Source: Lysobacteraceae bacterium
Lineage (GTDB): Bacteria > Pseudomonadota > Gammaproteobacteria > Cardiobacteriales > Wohlfahrtiimonadaceae
DNA: 51,347 nucleotides
NCBI GenBank assembly: GCA_012513365.1
Contig: JAAZCI010000064.1
Location: 1 to 51,347 of the forward strand
Direction: 5' to 3'
Positions 8,927 to 20,973 of this stretch are shown one piece after another; the first letter of the stretch is position 1; every line of letters begins with the position of its first letter. The notes beneath the pieces are model-generated. The model had not been told where the DNA came from. It worked only from the letters and a program-made list of their open reading frames with translations, and did no database searches. A program made the position numbers and the translations under genes.

Positions 8927-10066
8927 TTATGAGATTAGAGCGATGCCAGAATCTTTATCGAAGCTAATATAGACGCGATCTTCGTAGTTGATCTTATGTT
9001 CGGTTAAGCGTTTATGATTGACCTGTGATGCGGTCACCATCTTGCCGTTATCGAGTTTCACGTGATAGATCGACATATCGCCAAGATAGCCAATATCCCA
9101 CACTTCCCCCTCAACGCAGTTGATGGTTATATCCTCTGGCGGGGTGAGCGAAATATCGAGCTTTTCAGGACGAACCGCTACCCACGCTTGCGCGCCAACT
9201 ACCGCACCGACCCCTTGATTACAGACAAGCGGCGTTTCGGTTTCATAGCTTTCGATCGTGGTTTGTTTTGGTGAGATATCGGAGATAACCCCTTCAAAGA
9301 TATTCACGTCCCCAACAAATTCGGCTACATAGCGCGAGTTGGGATACTCATAAATCTCGGTCGGCGTTGCCACTTGGACAAGTTCACCGGTATCCATCAC
9401 GGCAATTCGGCTCGAAACGGTCATTGCTTCCTCTTGGTCGTGAGTAACGATCACAAAGGTGATGCCAAGCTCTTCTTGAATGTTCATTAGCTCAAATTGC
9501 GTCTGCTCACGGAGACGTTTATCGAGCGCGCCTAAGGGTTCATCAAGAAGGAGCAGTTTCGGCTTTTTCACGATACTGCGCGCAAGAGCAACCCGCTGGC
9601 GCTGACCGCCTGAAAGTTGATGAGGTTTACGTTTGGCGTATTTACCCATTTGCACCAGTTCAAGCATCTGATCGACGCGTTTACGAATCTCAGCTTTCGC
9701 AATTTTATCCTGTTTTAGACCAAAGGCGATATTGTCCTCAACGGTCATATGCGGAAAAAGCGCATAGCTCTGGAACATCATATTGACCGGGCGCTCGTAG
9801 GGCGGGATTTTGGACATATCTTCCCCTTCGAGAAGAATTTTCCCTGAGGTCGGCGTTTCAAAGCCGGCAAGCATCCGCAGAAGCGTTGTTTTACCGCATC
9901 CCGATGGGCCAAGCAGAGAGAAAAATTCACCTTTATAAATGTCTAGCGAGATATTATTCACCGCAATATGGTCGTCAAAAACCTTTACAACATCGATAAG
10001 TTCCACGTGGGGAACCGAATTGGGGTCACGCCAAGGTTCATGTTTATGTAATTGGCTAGGGTGCAT
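8927..10066 (-). CDS. potG: PotG-like polyamine ABC transporter ATP-binding protein
   Basis: Cytoplasmic ATPase that powers polyamine uptake through PotH/PotI. Walker A is GPSGCGKT (residues 53-60), the ABC signature is LSGGQRQRVALARS, Walker B is LLLLDEPLGALD, and the switch His is in VIVTHDQEEAM. A C-terminal TOBE regulatory region follows (VAVRPEKLDIS, then GEVWDIGYLGDMSIY). The length of 379 residues equals typical PotG. The start ATG 10066 is preceded by a strong AGGAGGT ribosome binding site. The periplasmic binding protein gene potF, normally first in this operon, is absent: the next gene upstream is mutS. Confidence 0.93.
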   Translation of the reverse strand: MHPSQLHKHEPWRDPNSVPHVELIDVVKVFDDHIAVNNISLDIYKGEFFSLLGPSGCGKTTLLRMLAGFETPTSGKILLEGEDMSKIPPYERPVNMMFQSYALFPHMTVEDNIAFGLKQDKIAKAEIRKRVDQMLELVQMGKYAKRKPHQLSGGQRQRVALARSIVKKPKLLLLDEPLGALDKRLREQTQFELMNIQEELGITFVIVTHDQEEAMTVSSRIAVMDTGELVQVATPTEIYEYPNSRYVAEFVGDVNIFEGVISDISPKQTTIESYETETPLVCNQGVGAVVGAQAWVAVRPEKLDISLTPPEDITINCVEGEVWDIGYLGDMSIYHVKLDNGKMVTASQVNHKRLTEHKINYEDRVYISFDKDSGIALIS

Positions 10067-10143
10067 AGAGACCTCCTATTGCATGCAAATAATGTGATTT
10101 AAAATTGAGTAGTCGTTAGGAACTCGCTTTTGGGAATTTAAAA

Positions 10144-10161
10144 ACTAATCGGGCGATTAGT
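10144..10161. other. Perfect 8-bp inverted repeat upstream of potG
   Basis: ACTAATCG and CGATTAGT are separated by two bases (10144-10161). It lies in the 186-base gap between mutS and potG, between the mutS terminator and the potG start. Read leftward it is followed by TTTTT, so it could be a small second terminator. It could equally be an operator for the transporter operon. I could not place a convincing promoter beside it. Confidence 0.4.
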
Positions 10162-10186
10162 GCGTAAAATTAATCCAATGGGATAA

Positions 10187-10223
10187 AAAGAGAAGGGCAT
10201 TCTAGGCGTTTTTAGAATGCCCT
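10187..10223 (-). terminator. Rho-independent terminator of mutS
   Basis: The arms AGGGCATTCTA (10194-10204) and TAGAATGCCCT (10213-10223) form an 11-bp stem with an 8-base loop. Reading leftward the hairpin is followed by TCTCTTTTT, a good T tract just past the mutS stop. Confidence 0.85.
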
Positions 10224-10252
10224 GCAACCACTATTTTAGCGGATCCAGACTT

Positions 10253-12907
10253 TTATATCTTTTCTTTCCACGTCGCAATTAAATTGAGCGCTTCGATGGG
10301 AGTTAATTGATTGATATCTAACTCTTTAATGGCTTCTTCAATTTCTGAGGGATCATTTGAAAAAAGCGATAATTGTTCCGCCGGCTCATGAAACGTTTGA
10401 ATATCGGGTGTTTTTTGGTGAGAGCTTGTTTGCGTAGATTCTGGCAGTACCGAAAGATGCTCAAAACTCTTTTCAAGCTCGGAGAGTTTCGTTTTCGCCA
10501 TCTCGATCACCCCTTTGGGGACACCGGCGAGCGCCGCAACTTGGAGGCCATAACTTTTTGACGCAGCCCCCGGGCGGACTTGATGCATAAAGATAATCTC
10601 ATCTTTGTGTTCAACGGCATCAAGATGCACATTTTTAATCTCAGGGTAGAGCGTTTCAAGCTCGGTCATCTCAAAATAGTGTGTGGCAAAGATCGTCATC
10701 GCTCGCGCCTTTTGAGAGAGATAGACCGCAGCACTCCACGCAAGGGAGAGCCCATCGAGGGTTGATGTTCCGCGACCGACTTCATCCATCAACACCAGGC
10801 TCTCTTTTGTGGCGTAATTGAGAATTGTGGCGGTTTCGGTCATCTCCACCATAAAGGTTGATTGCCCCGAGCTTAGATCATCTTGCGCGCCGATACGGGT
10901 AAAGATACGGTCGATCGGGCCAATCTCAGCGATTTCCGCCGGCACAAACGAGCCGATATGCGCGAGCAATACAATGAGAGCGGTTTGGCGCATATAGGTG
11001 GACTTCCCGCCCATGTTCGGCCCGGTGATAACGAGGAGATTCGTGCTGGGTTCTAAAGTAAGATCGTTGGGAATAAAGGGCGTTTTAAGCGAGCTTTCCA
11101 CAATGGGGTGGCGGCCGGCTTTAATATTGATCCCGATCGATTCCTTAAACACCGGGCGATTCCAGCGAAGGCGCGTAGTGATTTCCGCAAGATTGATGTA
11201 AAGATCGAGCGTTGCCAGGGCATCACTTAAGAGGCGCAGTTGGGCTTGATAGGGAATGATTTTTTCAATGAGTTCATCCCAAAGCTCTTTTTCAAGGGCA
11301 AGAGCACGTTCTTTCGCGCTTAAAATCTTATTTTCAAACTCTTTGAGCTCGGGATAGATGTAACGCTCCACATCTTTTAGCGTTTGACGGCGCACATATT
11401 CTGGGGGCATCTTGTCCGAATATTGTTTCGAAATCTCCACATAATAGCCGTGGACGCGATTGTAACCGACTTTAAGGGTGGGGATATTGAGGCGCTCCCG
11501 TTCGCGGACTTCAAGATCGAGCAAGAATTGATCGCCTTTGGTGCTCATGGTAATCAGCTCATCGAGCGCGTCGGAATAACCAAGTGCGAGCACGCCGCCA
11601 TCTCGGATCAGTACCGGGGGCTCTTCAATAATCGCCGTTTCAAGCAGGGTGCGAAGCTCGGGAAGTTCTTCCAAAAAGGAGAGCCAGAGCGGATCAATCT
11701 TAACGAGTGCTTCATTTTGAGATAGAAGCGTTTTTAAATCCGGGATCTGTTGTAAGGTGGTGCGAATTTGGGTGAGATCGCGAGGGCGGGCACTTTTCAG
11801 CACAACGCGGGTCACTAATCGCTCAAGATCACCAATCGGTTTTAACAGCGATTTAATCGAGGTTTGATCCCCTTGAAAGGCTTCCACAAGATCAAGGCGC
11901 TCATTTAAGAGACGATGATCGCGAAGCGGGCGATTGAGCCAGCGCGACAGCAGCCGTGACCCCATCGGCGTGATGGTATGATCGAGAAGATCGCGAACGC
12001 TATGCTTTTTCTCGCCGGTGAGGGTCTTTTCAATCTCTAAATTTCGGCGCGTTGTCACATCTAAAATCACCGCATCATTCAATGATTCTAGGGTAAGCGT
12101 ATCGATGTAGCTCAGTGTATCTTTTTGGGTCTCTTTAACGTAGGTTAAGAGCGCGCCGGCAACGCTTAACATTTTATCGCCCGGGTGAAGTGAAAACCCT
12201 TGCAGGCTCTGAACGCGGAAATGATCGCACAGCAGATCGTAATTACGCTTGATATCAAAATGCCACTCAGGAAAAGCGGTAATCGTTGACATATTGCGAA
12301 TCGCCGGATGAATTACCTCCTCTTCAGGATAGATGATCTCCGAGGGTTTAATGCGAAGAAGTTCCGAGAGAAGTTCATCAAACGAGAGAAGTGGCATAAG
12401 CGAAAACGCTGCGCTTGAAAGATTGAGCCACGCGAGCGCCCATTTTCCCTCTTTCGGGTTATTTGAGGGTGCGTTACCATCCTCTAAAGGCGCTTTAAAA
12501 ATGGCGGCGGTAATGCTCTCAGAGCGTGAATCGAGGAGATAATCATCGGTGAGCGTTCCCGGAGTAATAATGCGCACCACATCCCGCTCAACAGGGCCCT
12601 TATTGGAGACCTCGCCCACCTGTTCACAGATCGCAACCGATTCCCCCATTTTAACCAGTTTCGCTAAATACCCTTCGGCCGCATGGTAGGGAATTCCTGC
12701 CATCGGCACCGGTTCGCCAGCGGACTTTCCGCGCTTTGTGAGCGTGATATCAAGGAGGCGCGCCCCTTTTTTGGCATCATCGTAGAAAAGCTCGTAAAAA
12801 TCACCCATTCGGTAGAAGAGAATCATCGAAGGATAACGCTGTTTGATGCTCCAATATTGCTGCATCATCGGGGTGTGTTCAGGATTGATTGTCATCGTTT
12901 GTGTCAT
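10253..12907 (-). CDS. mutS: MutS, DNA mismatch recognition ATPase
   Basis: Recognises mismatches and small loops and starts methyl-directed or nick-directed repair with MutL. The mismatch-reading motif is Phe37-Tyr38-Glu39 in GDFYELF. Walker A is GPNMGGKST (629-637) and Walker B is in [10 protein letters not shown] (706-715). [10 protein letters not shown] follows at about residue 742. The length of 884 residues is slightly above E. coli (853) because of a longer C-terminal linker. That linker contains QLSLF (845-849), which fits the consensus for binding the beta sliding clamp. The extreme C terminus ([14 protein letters not shown]) resembles the tetramerisation helices. It is transcribed alone, with a terminator after it. 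Confidence 0.97.
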   Translation of the reverse strand: MTQTMTINPEHTPMMQQYWSIKQRYPSMILFYRMGDFYELFYDDAKKGARLLDITLTKRGKSAGEPVPMAGIPYHAAEGYLAKLVKMGESVAICEQVGEVSNKGPVERDVVRIITPGTLTDDYLLDSRSESITAAIFKAPLEDGNAPSNNPKEGKWALAWLNLSSAAFSLMPLLSFDELLSELLRIKPSEIIYPEEEVIHPAIRNMSTITAFPEWHFDIKRNYDLLCDHFRVQSLQGFSLHPGDKMLSVAGALLTYVKETQKDTLSYIDTLTLESLNDAVILDVTTRRNLEIEKTLTGEKKHSVRDLLDHTITPMGSRLLSRWLNRPLRDHRLLNERLDLVEAFQGDQTSIKSLLKPIGDLERLVTRVVLKSARPRDLTQIRTTLQQIPDLKTLLSQNEALVKIDPLWLSFLEELPELRTLLETAIIEEPPVLIRDGGVLALGYSDALDELITMSTKGDQFLLDLEVRERERLNIPTLKVGYNRVHGYYVEISKQYSDKMPPEYVRRQTLKDVERYIYPELKEFENKILSAKERALALEKELWDELIEKIIPYQAQLRLLSDALATLDLYINLAEITTRLRWNRPVFKESIGINIKAGRHPIVESSLKTPFIPNDLTLEPSTNLLVITGPNMGGKSTYMRQTALIVLLAHIGSFVPAEIAEIGPIDRIFTRIGAQDDLSSGQSTFMVEMTETATILNYATKESLVLMDEVGRGTSTLDGLSLAWSAAVYLSQKARAMTIFATHYFEMTELETLYPEIKNVHLDAVEHKDEIIFMHQVRPGAASKSYGLQVAALAGVPKGVIEMAKTKLSELEKSFEHLSVLPESTQTSSHQKTPDIQTFHEPAEQLSLFSNDPSEIEEAIKELDINQLTPIEALNLIATWKEKI

Positions 12908-13000
12908 TTATTGGTAATTTATCGACTATCAGAATAAAATAGGGGGAAATTTGTTTACATTTGATGTTGTGTTCGACCAAGAGCTATCAAAAGGAGCGCT

Positions 13001-14605
13001 ATGGAATGGTTGATGGATCCCTCGATTGGCCTGTTTTCGCCGTCGGTATGGGTTTCCCTAGTTATTTTACTTCTATTAGAAGTGGTTTTGGGCATAGATA
13101 ATCTCATATTTATCGCCATTTTATCAAATAAACTCCCGCCTCACCAACGCAGTCATGCGCGGTTTGCGGGGCTATCTTTAGCACTTTTAATGCGGATTGG
13201 GTTGCTCGCGATGATGAGCTGGCTCATTACGCTCACCGATCCTGTTTTTATCGATCCGATCTTTCATCATCCGTTTTCGTTACGGGATTTGATCTTGGTG
13301 TTCGGGGGCTTTTTCTTAATCCAGAAAGCCACGCGCGAACTCCATGAACGAATCGAGGGTAGCACTCATTTAGAAGGAAAATCGAAGAATTACGCTAAGT
13401 TCTGGCCGGTCGTGTTGCAGATCGTTATTTTAGACGCGGTCTTCTCTTTTGATGCGGTGATCACGGCAACCAGTATCGCCAAACACCTCTGGGTGATGAT
13501 CTTAGCGGTGACGATCTCGATGTCGATGATGCTCTTTGCAGCGCGTGCGCTGACGGAATTTGTTAATCGTCATCCGACCGTTGTGGTGCTCTGTTTAAGT
13601 TTCCTTCTCATGATCGGGCTTAGCCTTGTGGTGGAAGGATTTGGCTTTGAAGTGCCGAAAGGATATATCTACGCTGCGATCGGATTCTCGGTTTTTATTG
13701 AGATTATGAACCAATGGATTCATCGTCGCCAAGAGATTCTCCAAAATCAGATGTCGCGCCGTGAACGTACTGCTGACATGATTTTGCGTCTTTTAGGGAC
13801 GAAACTCTACGACGATCATGAGCATGATGAAGAGGAAGAGCACCCCGAGGAGCACGATCCGATCGAGCTTTTTGGTGAAGAGGAACGCAACATGGTGAGT
13901 GGCGTTTTAACGCTAAGTGATCGGACAATTCGTTCCATTATGACGCCACGAAATGAGATCTCTTGGATCAATATAAATGATTCAAAAGAGCAGATTCTTG
14001 AAAGCCTCGATGCCAATCCCCATAATCAATTTCCGATCTGTGATGGAACGCTCGATGATGTGAAAGGGGTCGCGCGCGCGAAAGATATCGCTACTGATCT
14101 CTTGGAAAAAGGGTATATCGATCTTGAGCATTCGGTGCGCCCAGCGCTCTTTTCTCACCGCTCAACGAGTGTGATTAAGATGATGGATATTTTCCGCGAA
14201 TCAAAAGTGCATATGGTGATTGTGACCGACGATTTTGGTGGGATTCAAGGGGTAATTACTCTTCTTGATGTCTTTGAAGCGATCGCAGGGGAATTCCCTG
14301 ATGAAGATGAAACCTTATCGGTGGAAAAAGTCTCCGATACCGAGTGGAATATCGATGCAGGGTGTGACTTACTCATTGTAGAGCAAACCCTTGGGATTCG
14401 CGGGCTTGTCGATGATGACGATGATTATAGCTCACTCGGCGGACTCCTCATTGATCGGCTCGATGAGCTGCCACACGCAGGCGATTATTTAGATTCCAAA
14501 GGGTATCGATTTACCGTTACCGATGTGGACGATAAACGTATTTTAATGGTCAATGTCACTCCGATTCCTGAGAGTGACGACGAAGTAGAGGTTGTAGATG
14601 ATTAA
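13001..14605 (+). CDS. TerC-family membrane protein with CBS pair and CorC/HlyC domain (YoaE/YegH type)
   Basis: Three-part inner membrane protein of 534 residues. The N-terminal TerC domain (about residues 10-235) has seven or so membrane helices and the acidic signatures EVVLGIDNLIFIAIL and LDAVFSFDAVITA, which in TerC proteins are thought to bind metal ions. A His/Asp/Glu-rich cytoplasmic stretch follows (HDEEEEHPEEHDP). Next come two CBS domains (about 305-430, beginning TIRSIMTPRNEI) and a CorC_HlyC domain (about 445-525). The E. coli paralogues YoaE and YegH have this layout. Physiological role is unproved; metal export, for example of manganese, is a reasonable guess for the family. 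RBS AAAGGAG precedes ATG 13001. It overlaps hslO by 8 bases. Confidence 0.9.
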   Translation: MEWLMDPSIGLFSPSVWVSLVILLLLEVVLGIDNLIFIAILSNKLPPHQRSHARFAGLSLALLMRIGLLAMMSWLITLTDPVFIDPIFHHPFSLRDLILVFGGFFLIQKATRELHERIEGSTHLEGKSKNYAKFWPVVLQIVILDAVFSFDAVITATSIAKHLWVMILAVTISMSMMLFAARALTEFVNRHPTVVVLCLSFLLMIGLSLVVEGFGFEVPKGYIYAAIGFSVFIEIMNQWIHRRQEILQNQMSRRERTADMILRLLGTKLYDDHEHDEEEEHPEEHDPIELFGEEERNMVSGVLTLSDRTIRSIMTPRNEISWININDSKEQILESLDANPHNQFPICDGTLDDVKGVARAKDIATDLLEKGYIDLEHSVRPALFSHRSTSVIKMMDIFRESKVHMVIVTDDFGGIQGVITLLDVFEAIAGEFPDEDETLSVEKVSDTEWNIDAGCDLLIVEQTLGIRGLVDDDDDYSSLGGLLIDRLDELPHAGDYLDSKGYRFTVTDVDDKRILMVNVTPIPESDDEVEVVDD

Positions 14606-15491
14606 CGGCACAAGCCCAAAAACCGATTATTTAGATCGATTTATTTTTGACGAACTCCCGATTCGCGGTGAGCGCGTGATTTTAGAGCATAGCTGGCAAG
14701 AATTGTTGCTTCGCCGTTCCTATCCTGACAATGTGAAAAAACTGCTTGGTGAATTGATGGCAACGACGGCGCTTTTAAGTGCCACCATCAAAATTGAAGG
14801 AAAGCTCACCGTGCAAGTGCAAGCCAAAGGCGCGCTCGATCTGTTAGTGGTGCAAATTAGCCATCTTAAAGGGGTGCGAGCGGTAGCGCGTTTTGATAAA
14901 GAGGGCATTGCTGGCCTAGAGGGTTTAAAAGAGCTTTGCGGGGAAGGGCATATCGTGATTACGATCGATGCGCCGACCTTTAAAGAGCCCTATCAAGGGG
15001 TTATTCCGCTCATTGATAACAGCATTAAAGAGGCGATTGAGCGCTATTTTGCCACCTCCGAGCAGCTTGAAACAACGCTCTATTTAGCTACAAGCGATCA
15101 AGCGGCGGCGGGGATGTTGTTACAACGTCTTCCCGGTGAAATGCCTGATGAAGCTGCCTTTAATCGGGTGAATCATTTAGCGGCGACGATGCAAGATGAG
15201 GAGTTATTAGAGCTTCCAACGAAAGAGCTTCTATATCGTCTCTATTCGGAAGACGATATTCGCGTATTTGAGCCCGATTCCTATCATTTTGAGTGTACCT
15301 GTTCAAAAGAGCGAACCCTTAGCATGATCTATCAGCTCAATTTAGATGAGGTGAAATCGATTCTAGCGGAGCAAGAAGATGCCCTTTTTGTCGATTGTGA
15401 ATTTTGTGGTAAACGCTATCTCTTTAAAGAGTCGGACCTTGATTTCTCACTCTTTAAATCGGAAGCATCAGAGAGCGGTGCATCAGATTAA
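14598..15491 (+). CDS. hslO: Hsp33 redox-regulated chaperone
   Basis: Cytoplasmic holdase switched on by oxidative unfolding. The C-terminal zinc switch is visible as ECTCSKERT and, about thirty residues later, [10 protein letters not shown], giving the CxC...CxxC set of four cysteines. The N-terminal domain has the family segment [17 protein letters not shown] and the Gly-rich region around EPYQGVIPL. The length of 297 residues is typical. The start overlaps the preceding gene by 8 bases, and ubiX starts on the last base of its stop codon (TAATG), so all three genes are probably co-translated from one transcript. Confidence 0.96.
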   Translation: MINGTSPKTDYLDRFIFDELPIRGERVILEHSWQELLLRRSYPDNVKKLLGELMATTALLSATIKIEGKLTVQVQAKGALDLLVVQISHLKGVRAVARFDKEGIAGLEGLKELCGEGHIVITIDAPTFKEPYQGVIPLIDNSIKEAIERYFATSEQLETTLYLATSDQAAAGMLLQRLPGEMPDEAAFNRVNHLAATMQDEELLELPTKELLYRLYSEDDIRVFEPDSYHFECTCSKERTLSMIYQLNLDEVKSILAEQEDALFVDCEFCGKRYLFKESDLDFSLFKSEASESGASD

Positions 15492-16129
15492 TGATTAAGA
15501 TGAAAGATCGTATTACCATCGCCTTAACCGGCGCATCTGGGGCGCAGTATGGACTACGCCTCATTGAGGTTTTGCTTAAAAAAGGGCTCGCAGTGAACGT
15601 GCTCTTTTCGCAAGCGGCGCTGGTGGTATTAGCTCTTGAGATGGATCTTGGATTAGGGAAAACTACCGCGTTACAAAAGGCGCGTCTTTTAGAGCTGTTT
15701 GGCCTTGGTGAAGAGGCGAGGGAGCTTTTAAATGTCTACGGTGAAAAAGAGTGGACATCGCCCTTAGCTTCCGGCTCAAACACCCCGCGGCATATGGTGG
15801 TTTGCCCCTGCAGTATGGGGAGTTTAGCGGCGATCGCAACAGGGCAATCGAATAATCTCATTGAGCGAGCCGCGGACGTTATTTTAAAAGAAAGGCGCAA
15901 CTTAATTTTAGTGGTGCGCGAGACGCCATTTCACACCATTCATCTGGAAAATATGGTAAAACTAAGCCAAATGGGCGCGCTCATTATGCCGGCCAATCCA
16001 GGGTTTTATCATAAACCGACATCGGTGGATGCGATCATCGATTTTATGGTGGCACGAATTTTAGATCAGCTCGATATTGAGCACAATTTAATGATGAAGT
16101 GGGGCGAAAAAGACCCCGCAACGAAATAG
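15491..16129 (+). CDS. ubiX: UbiX, flavin prenyltransferase
   Basis: Makes prenylated FMN, the cofactor needed by the UbiD decarboxylase in ubiquinone synthesis. The N-terminal FMN-binding motif is [16 protein letters not shown], and the conserved [13 protein letters not shown] and [12 protein letters not shown] segments follow. Near the C terminus [13 protein letters not shown] matches the family. At 212 residues it is longer than E. coli UbiX (189), because of an insertion at about residues 50-80. The neighbour ubiD is not in this window. The ATG at 15491 overlaps the hslO stop by one base; ATG 15500 is an alternative start three codons on. Confidence 0.93.
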   Translation: MIKMKDRITIALTGASGAQYGLRLIEVLLKKGLAVNVLFSQAALVVLALEMDLGLGKTTALQKARLLELFGLGEEARELLNVYGEKEWTSPLASGSNTPRHMVVCPCSMGSLAAIATGQSNNLIERAADVILKERRNLILVVRETPFHTIHLENMVKLSQMGALIMPANPGFYHKPTSVDAIIDFMVARILDQLDIEHNLMMKWGEKDPATK

Positions 16130-16136
16130 AGGGAAC

Positions 16137-17150
16137 ATGTCAAAGAAATATCAGGTTCAATTTAGCGGAAAACTCTCCGACGGCATTTCAGAAGCGGAAG
16201 CGATTCGTCGTGTTGCGGCGGCGTACGAGGTCGATGAGGCCGAGATCGAAAAATGGTTTACCGGCGAAGCAATCACTCTTCGTGAAGAGGCAAACGAGGC
16301 GGAAAAAGAGGAGATCGTTGAGTTTTTAAGCTATTTTGGTCTGGTATTGGAAGTGATCGAACTCGATGGCGCGACAGATAAAGCAGCAGACGAAACCGTG
16401 GATGATGCGGCTGATGAAAAACCCGAGGAAGATGAGCCCGAGGAAGAATCGATCTGGACACGCCCACGTAATGAAAATAGAGAGAGTGATGAGAATCTTC
16501 CCCCTGAAGCTGCTGATTTTAAGCGTGATCTTCAATCGGCAGAAGAGGCACTTGCTGATTCCTTAAATGCGTTAAAAGAGGCGATCGAAAAGAATCCCAA
16601 TGCGATGATTTTCCGCCCCGCACCACTGCATAAACGTTTTTTTGCTTATGTGATCGACATGTTTATGGTGGGTATTATCTTCTCGTTTTTGCTCTCCTAT
16701 GTCTTTATTCCACTGGGATTTATGAGCGAAGAGACCATTCAGCTCATCACCAATATCTATTTTGAAGAGGCGCGCCCCTCTGATGAGGAGATTCAAGAGG
16801 CGCTCGGCGCGATCTATTACACGGTGATTCCGCTGATGATGGCGGTTTATTGCGGTTACTTCATCATTTTAGAAGGGGTGATGCGCGGCAATAATAGTCT
16901 TGGAAAACAATTTTTAAATATCCGAATCTATTCGGTGGCATCGCCGGTACCAACGCTCTATCAAATTACGCTACGCACGGTAACGCTTGCGGTAGTGATG
17001 ATGGTGTTGCAAGGGTTGCTAGATTCCATGATTCCTATGCTCGGCTCGCTCCTTTTTCTAGCGAGTTTAGGGATGGCGCGCTTTGATAAGAGCGGTTTGA
17101 GCCAAACATTTTACGACCGGATTGCCGGAACTTGCGTGGGAGAGCGTTAA
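16137..17150 (+). CDS. RDD-family membrane protein with N-terminal acidic domain
   Basis: The C-terminal half (from about residue 160) is an RDD domain: it has KRFFAYVIDMFMVG in the first helix, where the family Arg-Asp/Lys-Asp pattern lies, and NNSLGKQFLNIRIYS before later helices. About four membrane segments are visible. The N-terminal 75 residues form a compact soluble unit (YQVQFSGKLSDGISEAEA, then EIEKWFTGE). It resembles the small domain found before membrane modules in several proteobacterial proteins, with a conserved F-x-G and FSG pattern. A very acidic linker (residues about 82-110) joins the two. The function of RDD proteins is mostly unknown; some relatives are linked to sodium or proton exchange. 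The gene sits 7 bases after ubiX and 3 bases before the next ORF. Confidence 0.8.
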   Translation: MSKKYQVQFSGKLSDGISEAEAIRRVAAAYEVDEAEIEKWFTGEAITLREEANEAEKEEIVEFLSYFGLVLEVIELDGATDKAADETVDDAADEKPEEDEPEEESIWTRPRNENRESDENLPPEAADFKRDLQSAEEALADSLNALKEAIEKNPNAMIFRPAPLHKRFFAYVIDMFMVGIIFSFLLSYVFIPLGFMSEETIQLITNIYFEEARPSDEEIQEALGAIYYTVIPLMMAVYCGYFIILEGVMRGNNSLGKQFLNIRIYSVASPVPTLYQITLRTVTLAVVMMVLQGLLDSMIPMLGSLLFLASLGMARFDKSGLSQTFYDRIAGTCVGER

Positions 17151-17153
17151 TCG

Positions 17154-17828
17154 ATGACCGACATTGTCAATTTAGGATCTGGAAAAGTGCTTGTTTATCG
17201 CGAACTTGGCGCTGATGCACTTGCAGAACACGCCTTTAATCTCTTTTTATATCAAGGTCGGCATGCACTCGGGGCGAAACTTATTTATGAAGCGCTCCGC
17301 CAAGATCCTTATCATGTGCTCGCCCTTCGCTGTTTAGCTGATCTTTTGGAACAAAAAGGCACGGAAATATTTTCCGCGATTGTGCTTGAATATGCGCGGA
17401 TGTATGCCACAATTGTCGAAGAATCGGAGCTTGATGCGCTGGAAGAGATCCTCTTTATCTCAAAATGGAGTTGGGGATTTGCGCGCCATGCGTCGGGGAA
17501 AACGGAATTGTCGATGGCGGACTTTGCCGATCGCAGCCAATTTATTACCGATCATGAGCGTTATCAAACCTTTTTAGATGAGATTTTTACACGGACGGAA
17601 TCTTTAGAGACGGGCTTTCAAGCGGCGCACAGAGTCTGCGGACTGATGGCGCAATTTGTCGAGCATAAAGAGGGCATTGATGCGGCGTCTCAATTTGAGG
17701 CAATCTTTAATCCTCAGAATTTTGTTATGAGCGATGCGCACGAGGCGTGGCTCGATAGTTATGATCCGGTACTCGATGAATTGATGCTAAAACGGGTTGC
17801 GGACGATGTAAGTCAATTAAAATCATGA
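17154..17828 (+). CDS. Unknown soluble protein, possibly TPR-like
   Basis: I do not recognise this protein. It has 224 residues, no signal peptide and no membrane segment, and looks mainly helical. The region about 24-65 (AFNLFLYQGRHALGAKLIYEALRQ, written here in part, then DPYHVLALRCLADLLEQKG) has the spacing of one or two TPR-type helix pairs. The rest is rich in acidic and aromatic residues. It follows the RDD gene by 3 bases and is likely in the same transcript. Codon use looks like that of its neighbours, so it is probably a real lineage-specific gene. A separate promoter for zipA follows it. Confidence 0.65.
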   Translation: MTDIVNLGSGKVLVYRELGADALAEHAFNLFLYQGRHALGAKLIYEALRQDPYHVLALRCLADLLEQKGTEIFSAIVLEYARMYATIVEESELDALEEILFISKWSWGFARHASGKTELSMADFADRSQFITDHERYQTFLDEIFTRTESLETGFQAAHRVCGLMAQFVEHKEGIDAASQFEAIFNPQNFVMSDAHEAWLDSYDPVLDELMLKRVADDVSQLKS

Positions 17829-17843
17829 GCTTGTTGAATGCTT

Positions 17844-17872
17844 AAGATTTTTTCACAGAGTTTGTTTATAAT
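17844..17872 (+). promoter_or_regulatory. Putative zipA promoter
   Basis: A perfect -10 box TATAAT is at 17867-17872, 32 bases before the zipA start. The -35 side is weak (AAGATT at 17844-17849 with a 17-base spacer), so activity may be low or factor-dependent. Confidence 0.45.
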
Positions 17873-17904
17873 GATTTGAATATTTTTAAGGTAACAGAGT
17901 AATT

Positions 17905-18807
17905 ATGACAACGGCTATTTTAGTGCTTGCACTGCTTTTAGTGGCAGGAACCATTGGATTGTGGATTTTCCTTGAGCGCAAGTTTAAAGAAGAAGAGTTT
18001 GTGGAGCGGGTTGAACCGGATCTGCAAGATATGTTTGAAGAGATCACCGTTCAAAAAACGCAGGTGGATCTTAAAGTGGATCGATCAGACCATCCTCCTA
18101 CTGCTGAGATAGACGTTGAGTATGAAGAGCGCGCGTATACAGGCCCCGTGCCCGATCCGTTTGCCGAAGAGAATGAGGCCGATGATACCACTGCAGGAAA
18201 TGCCATTGATACTACGCCAACCCCATTAAGACGCCTTACCGAAGAGGAGCCTTCGAATATGTTTTCTAAAATTAAGAGCCTCTTTAAGCGAAACAAAGAT
18301 GAAGAGTATACTACTCACCCCGATGAGCATTTAGAAGCGCTCGTTCGCCCAGCGGCCGTTCGTACGGTGGCTTTTTTACTCAAAGCGCCGGAAGATCAGC
18401 CCTACACCATCCGCGAGATTTTAGAAGTCGGTGCCGAGCAGCAGCTTCTTGTGGGCGAAGAGGGTTATCTCGATTATTTAACCACAACGCTCTATGGCGA
18501 TGAGCCGATGTATAGCGTTGCCCACCTATTAGAGCCAGGCAGTTTCCGTGAAGGGGGCGAGATTATTCGTGACCTTGAGCTTGAAGTGCCGGGCATTTTG
18601 CTCTTTTCACAAATTCCAGGGCCCGATCCTGAAATTTCAACGATCGATAGTCTGATTCGTGCGGCGGCTCATTTTGGTAACGCGCTGGGCGGGACACTTT
18701 ATGATGAGACGCAACGTCCTGTCGATCGTGAGGGGTTAGCGGCCATTCGTGAAGAGATCGCAGAACTGGATAAACGCGAATGGGATCGCGCACTCAACCA
18801 CTATTAA
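17905..18807 (+). CDS. zipA: ZipA, cell division protein
   Basis: Inner membrane anchor that ties FtsZ to the membrane at the division site. There is an N-terminal membrane segment (residues 3-23) with the soluble part in the cytoplasm, an Asp/Glu/Pro-rich linker, and a C-terminal ZipA FtsZ-binding domain (about 145-295). Recognisable stretches of that domain are MYSVAHLLEPGSF, GILLFSQIPGPDPEI and GGTLYDETQRPVDREGL. They align by eye with E. coli ZipA, although overall identity looks low. The gene precedes ligA, the same neighbour as in E. coli. A terminator separates the two, so they are probably not co-transcribed here. Confidence 0.88.
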   Translation: MTTAILVLALLLVAGTIGLWIFLERKFKEEEFVERVEPDLQDMFEEITVQKTQVDLKVDRSDHPPTAEIDVEYEERAYTGPVPDPFAEENEADDTTAGNAIDTTPTPLRRLTEEEPSNMFSKIKSLFKRNKDEEYTTHPDEHLEALVRPAAVRTVAFLLKAPEDQPYTIREILEVGAEQQLLVGEEGYLDYLTTTLYGDEPMYSVAHLLEPGSFREGGEIIRDLELEVPGILLFSQIPGPDPEISTIDSLIRAAAHFGNALGGTLYDETQRPVDREGLAAIREEIAELDKREWDRALNHY

Positions 18808-18842
18808 TCGGCGGATTAGAGCGATTCCAGCAAACATTAAAG

Positions 18843-18874
18843 AAAGTGCTTTTACTCACAAAGCACTTTTTTTA
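18843..18874 (+). terminator. Rho-independent terminator of zipA
   Basis: AAAGTGCTTT (18843-18852) pairs with AAAGCACTTT (18860-18869), followed by a run of T up to 18873. It lies 36 bases after the zipA stop. Confidence 0.85.
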
Positions 18875-18881
18875 TTCCTAG

Positions 18882-20960
<2,079 letters not shown>

Positions 20961-20973
20961 AACGTTGATTAAA

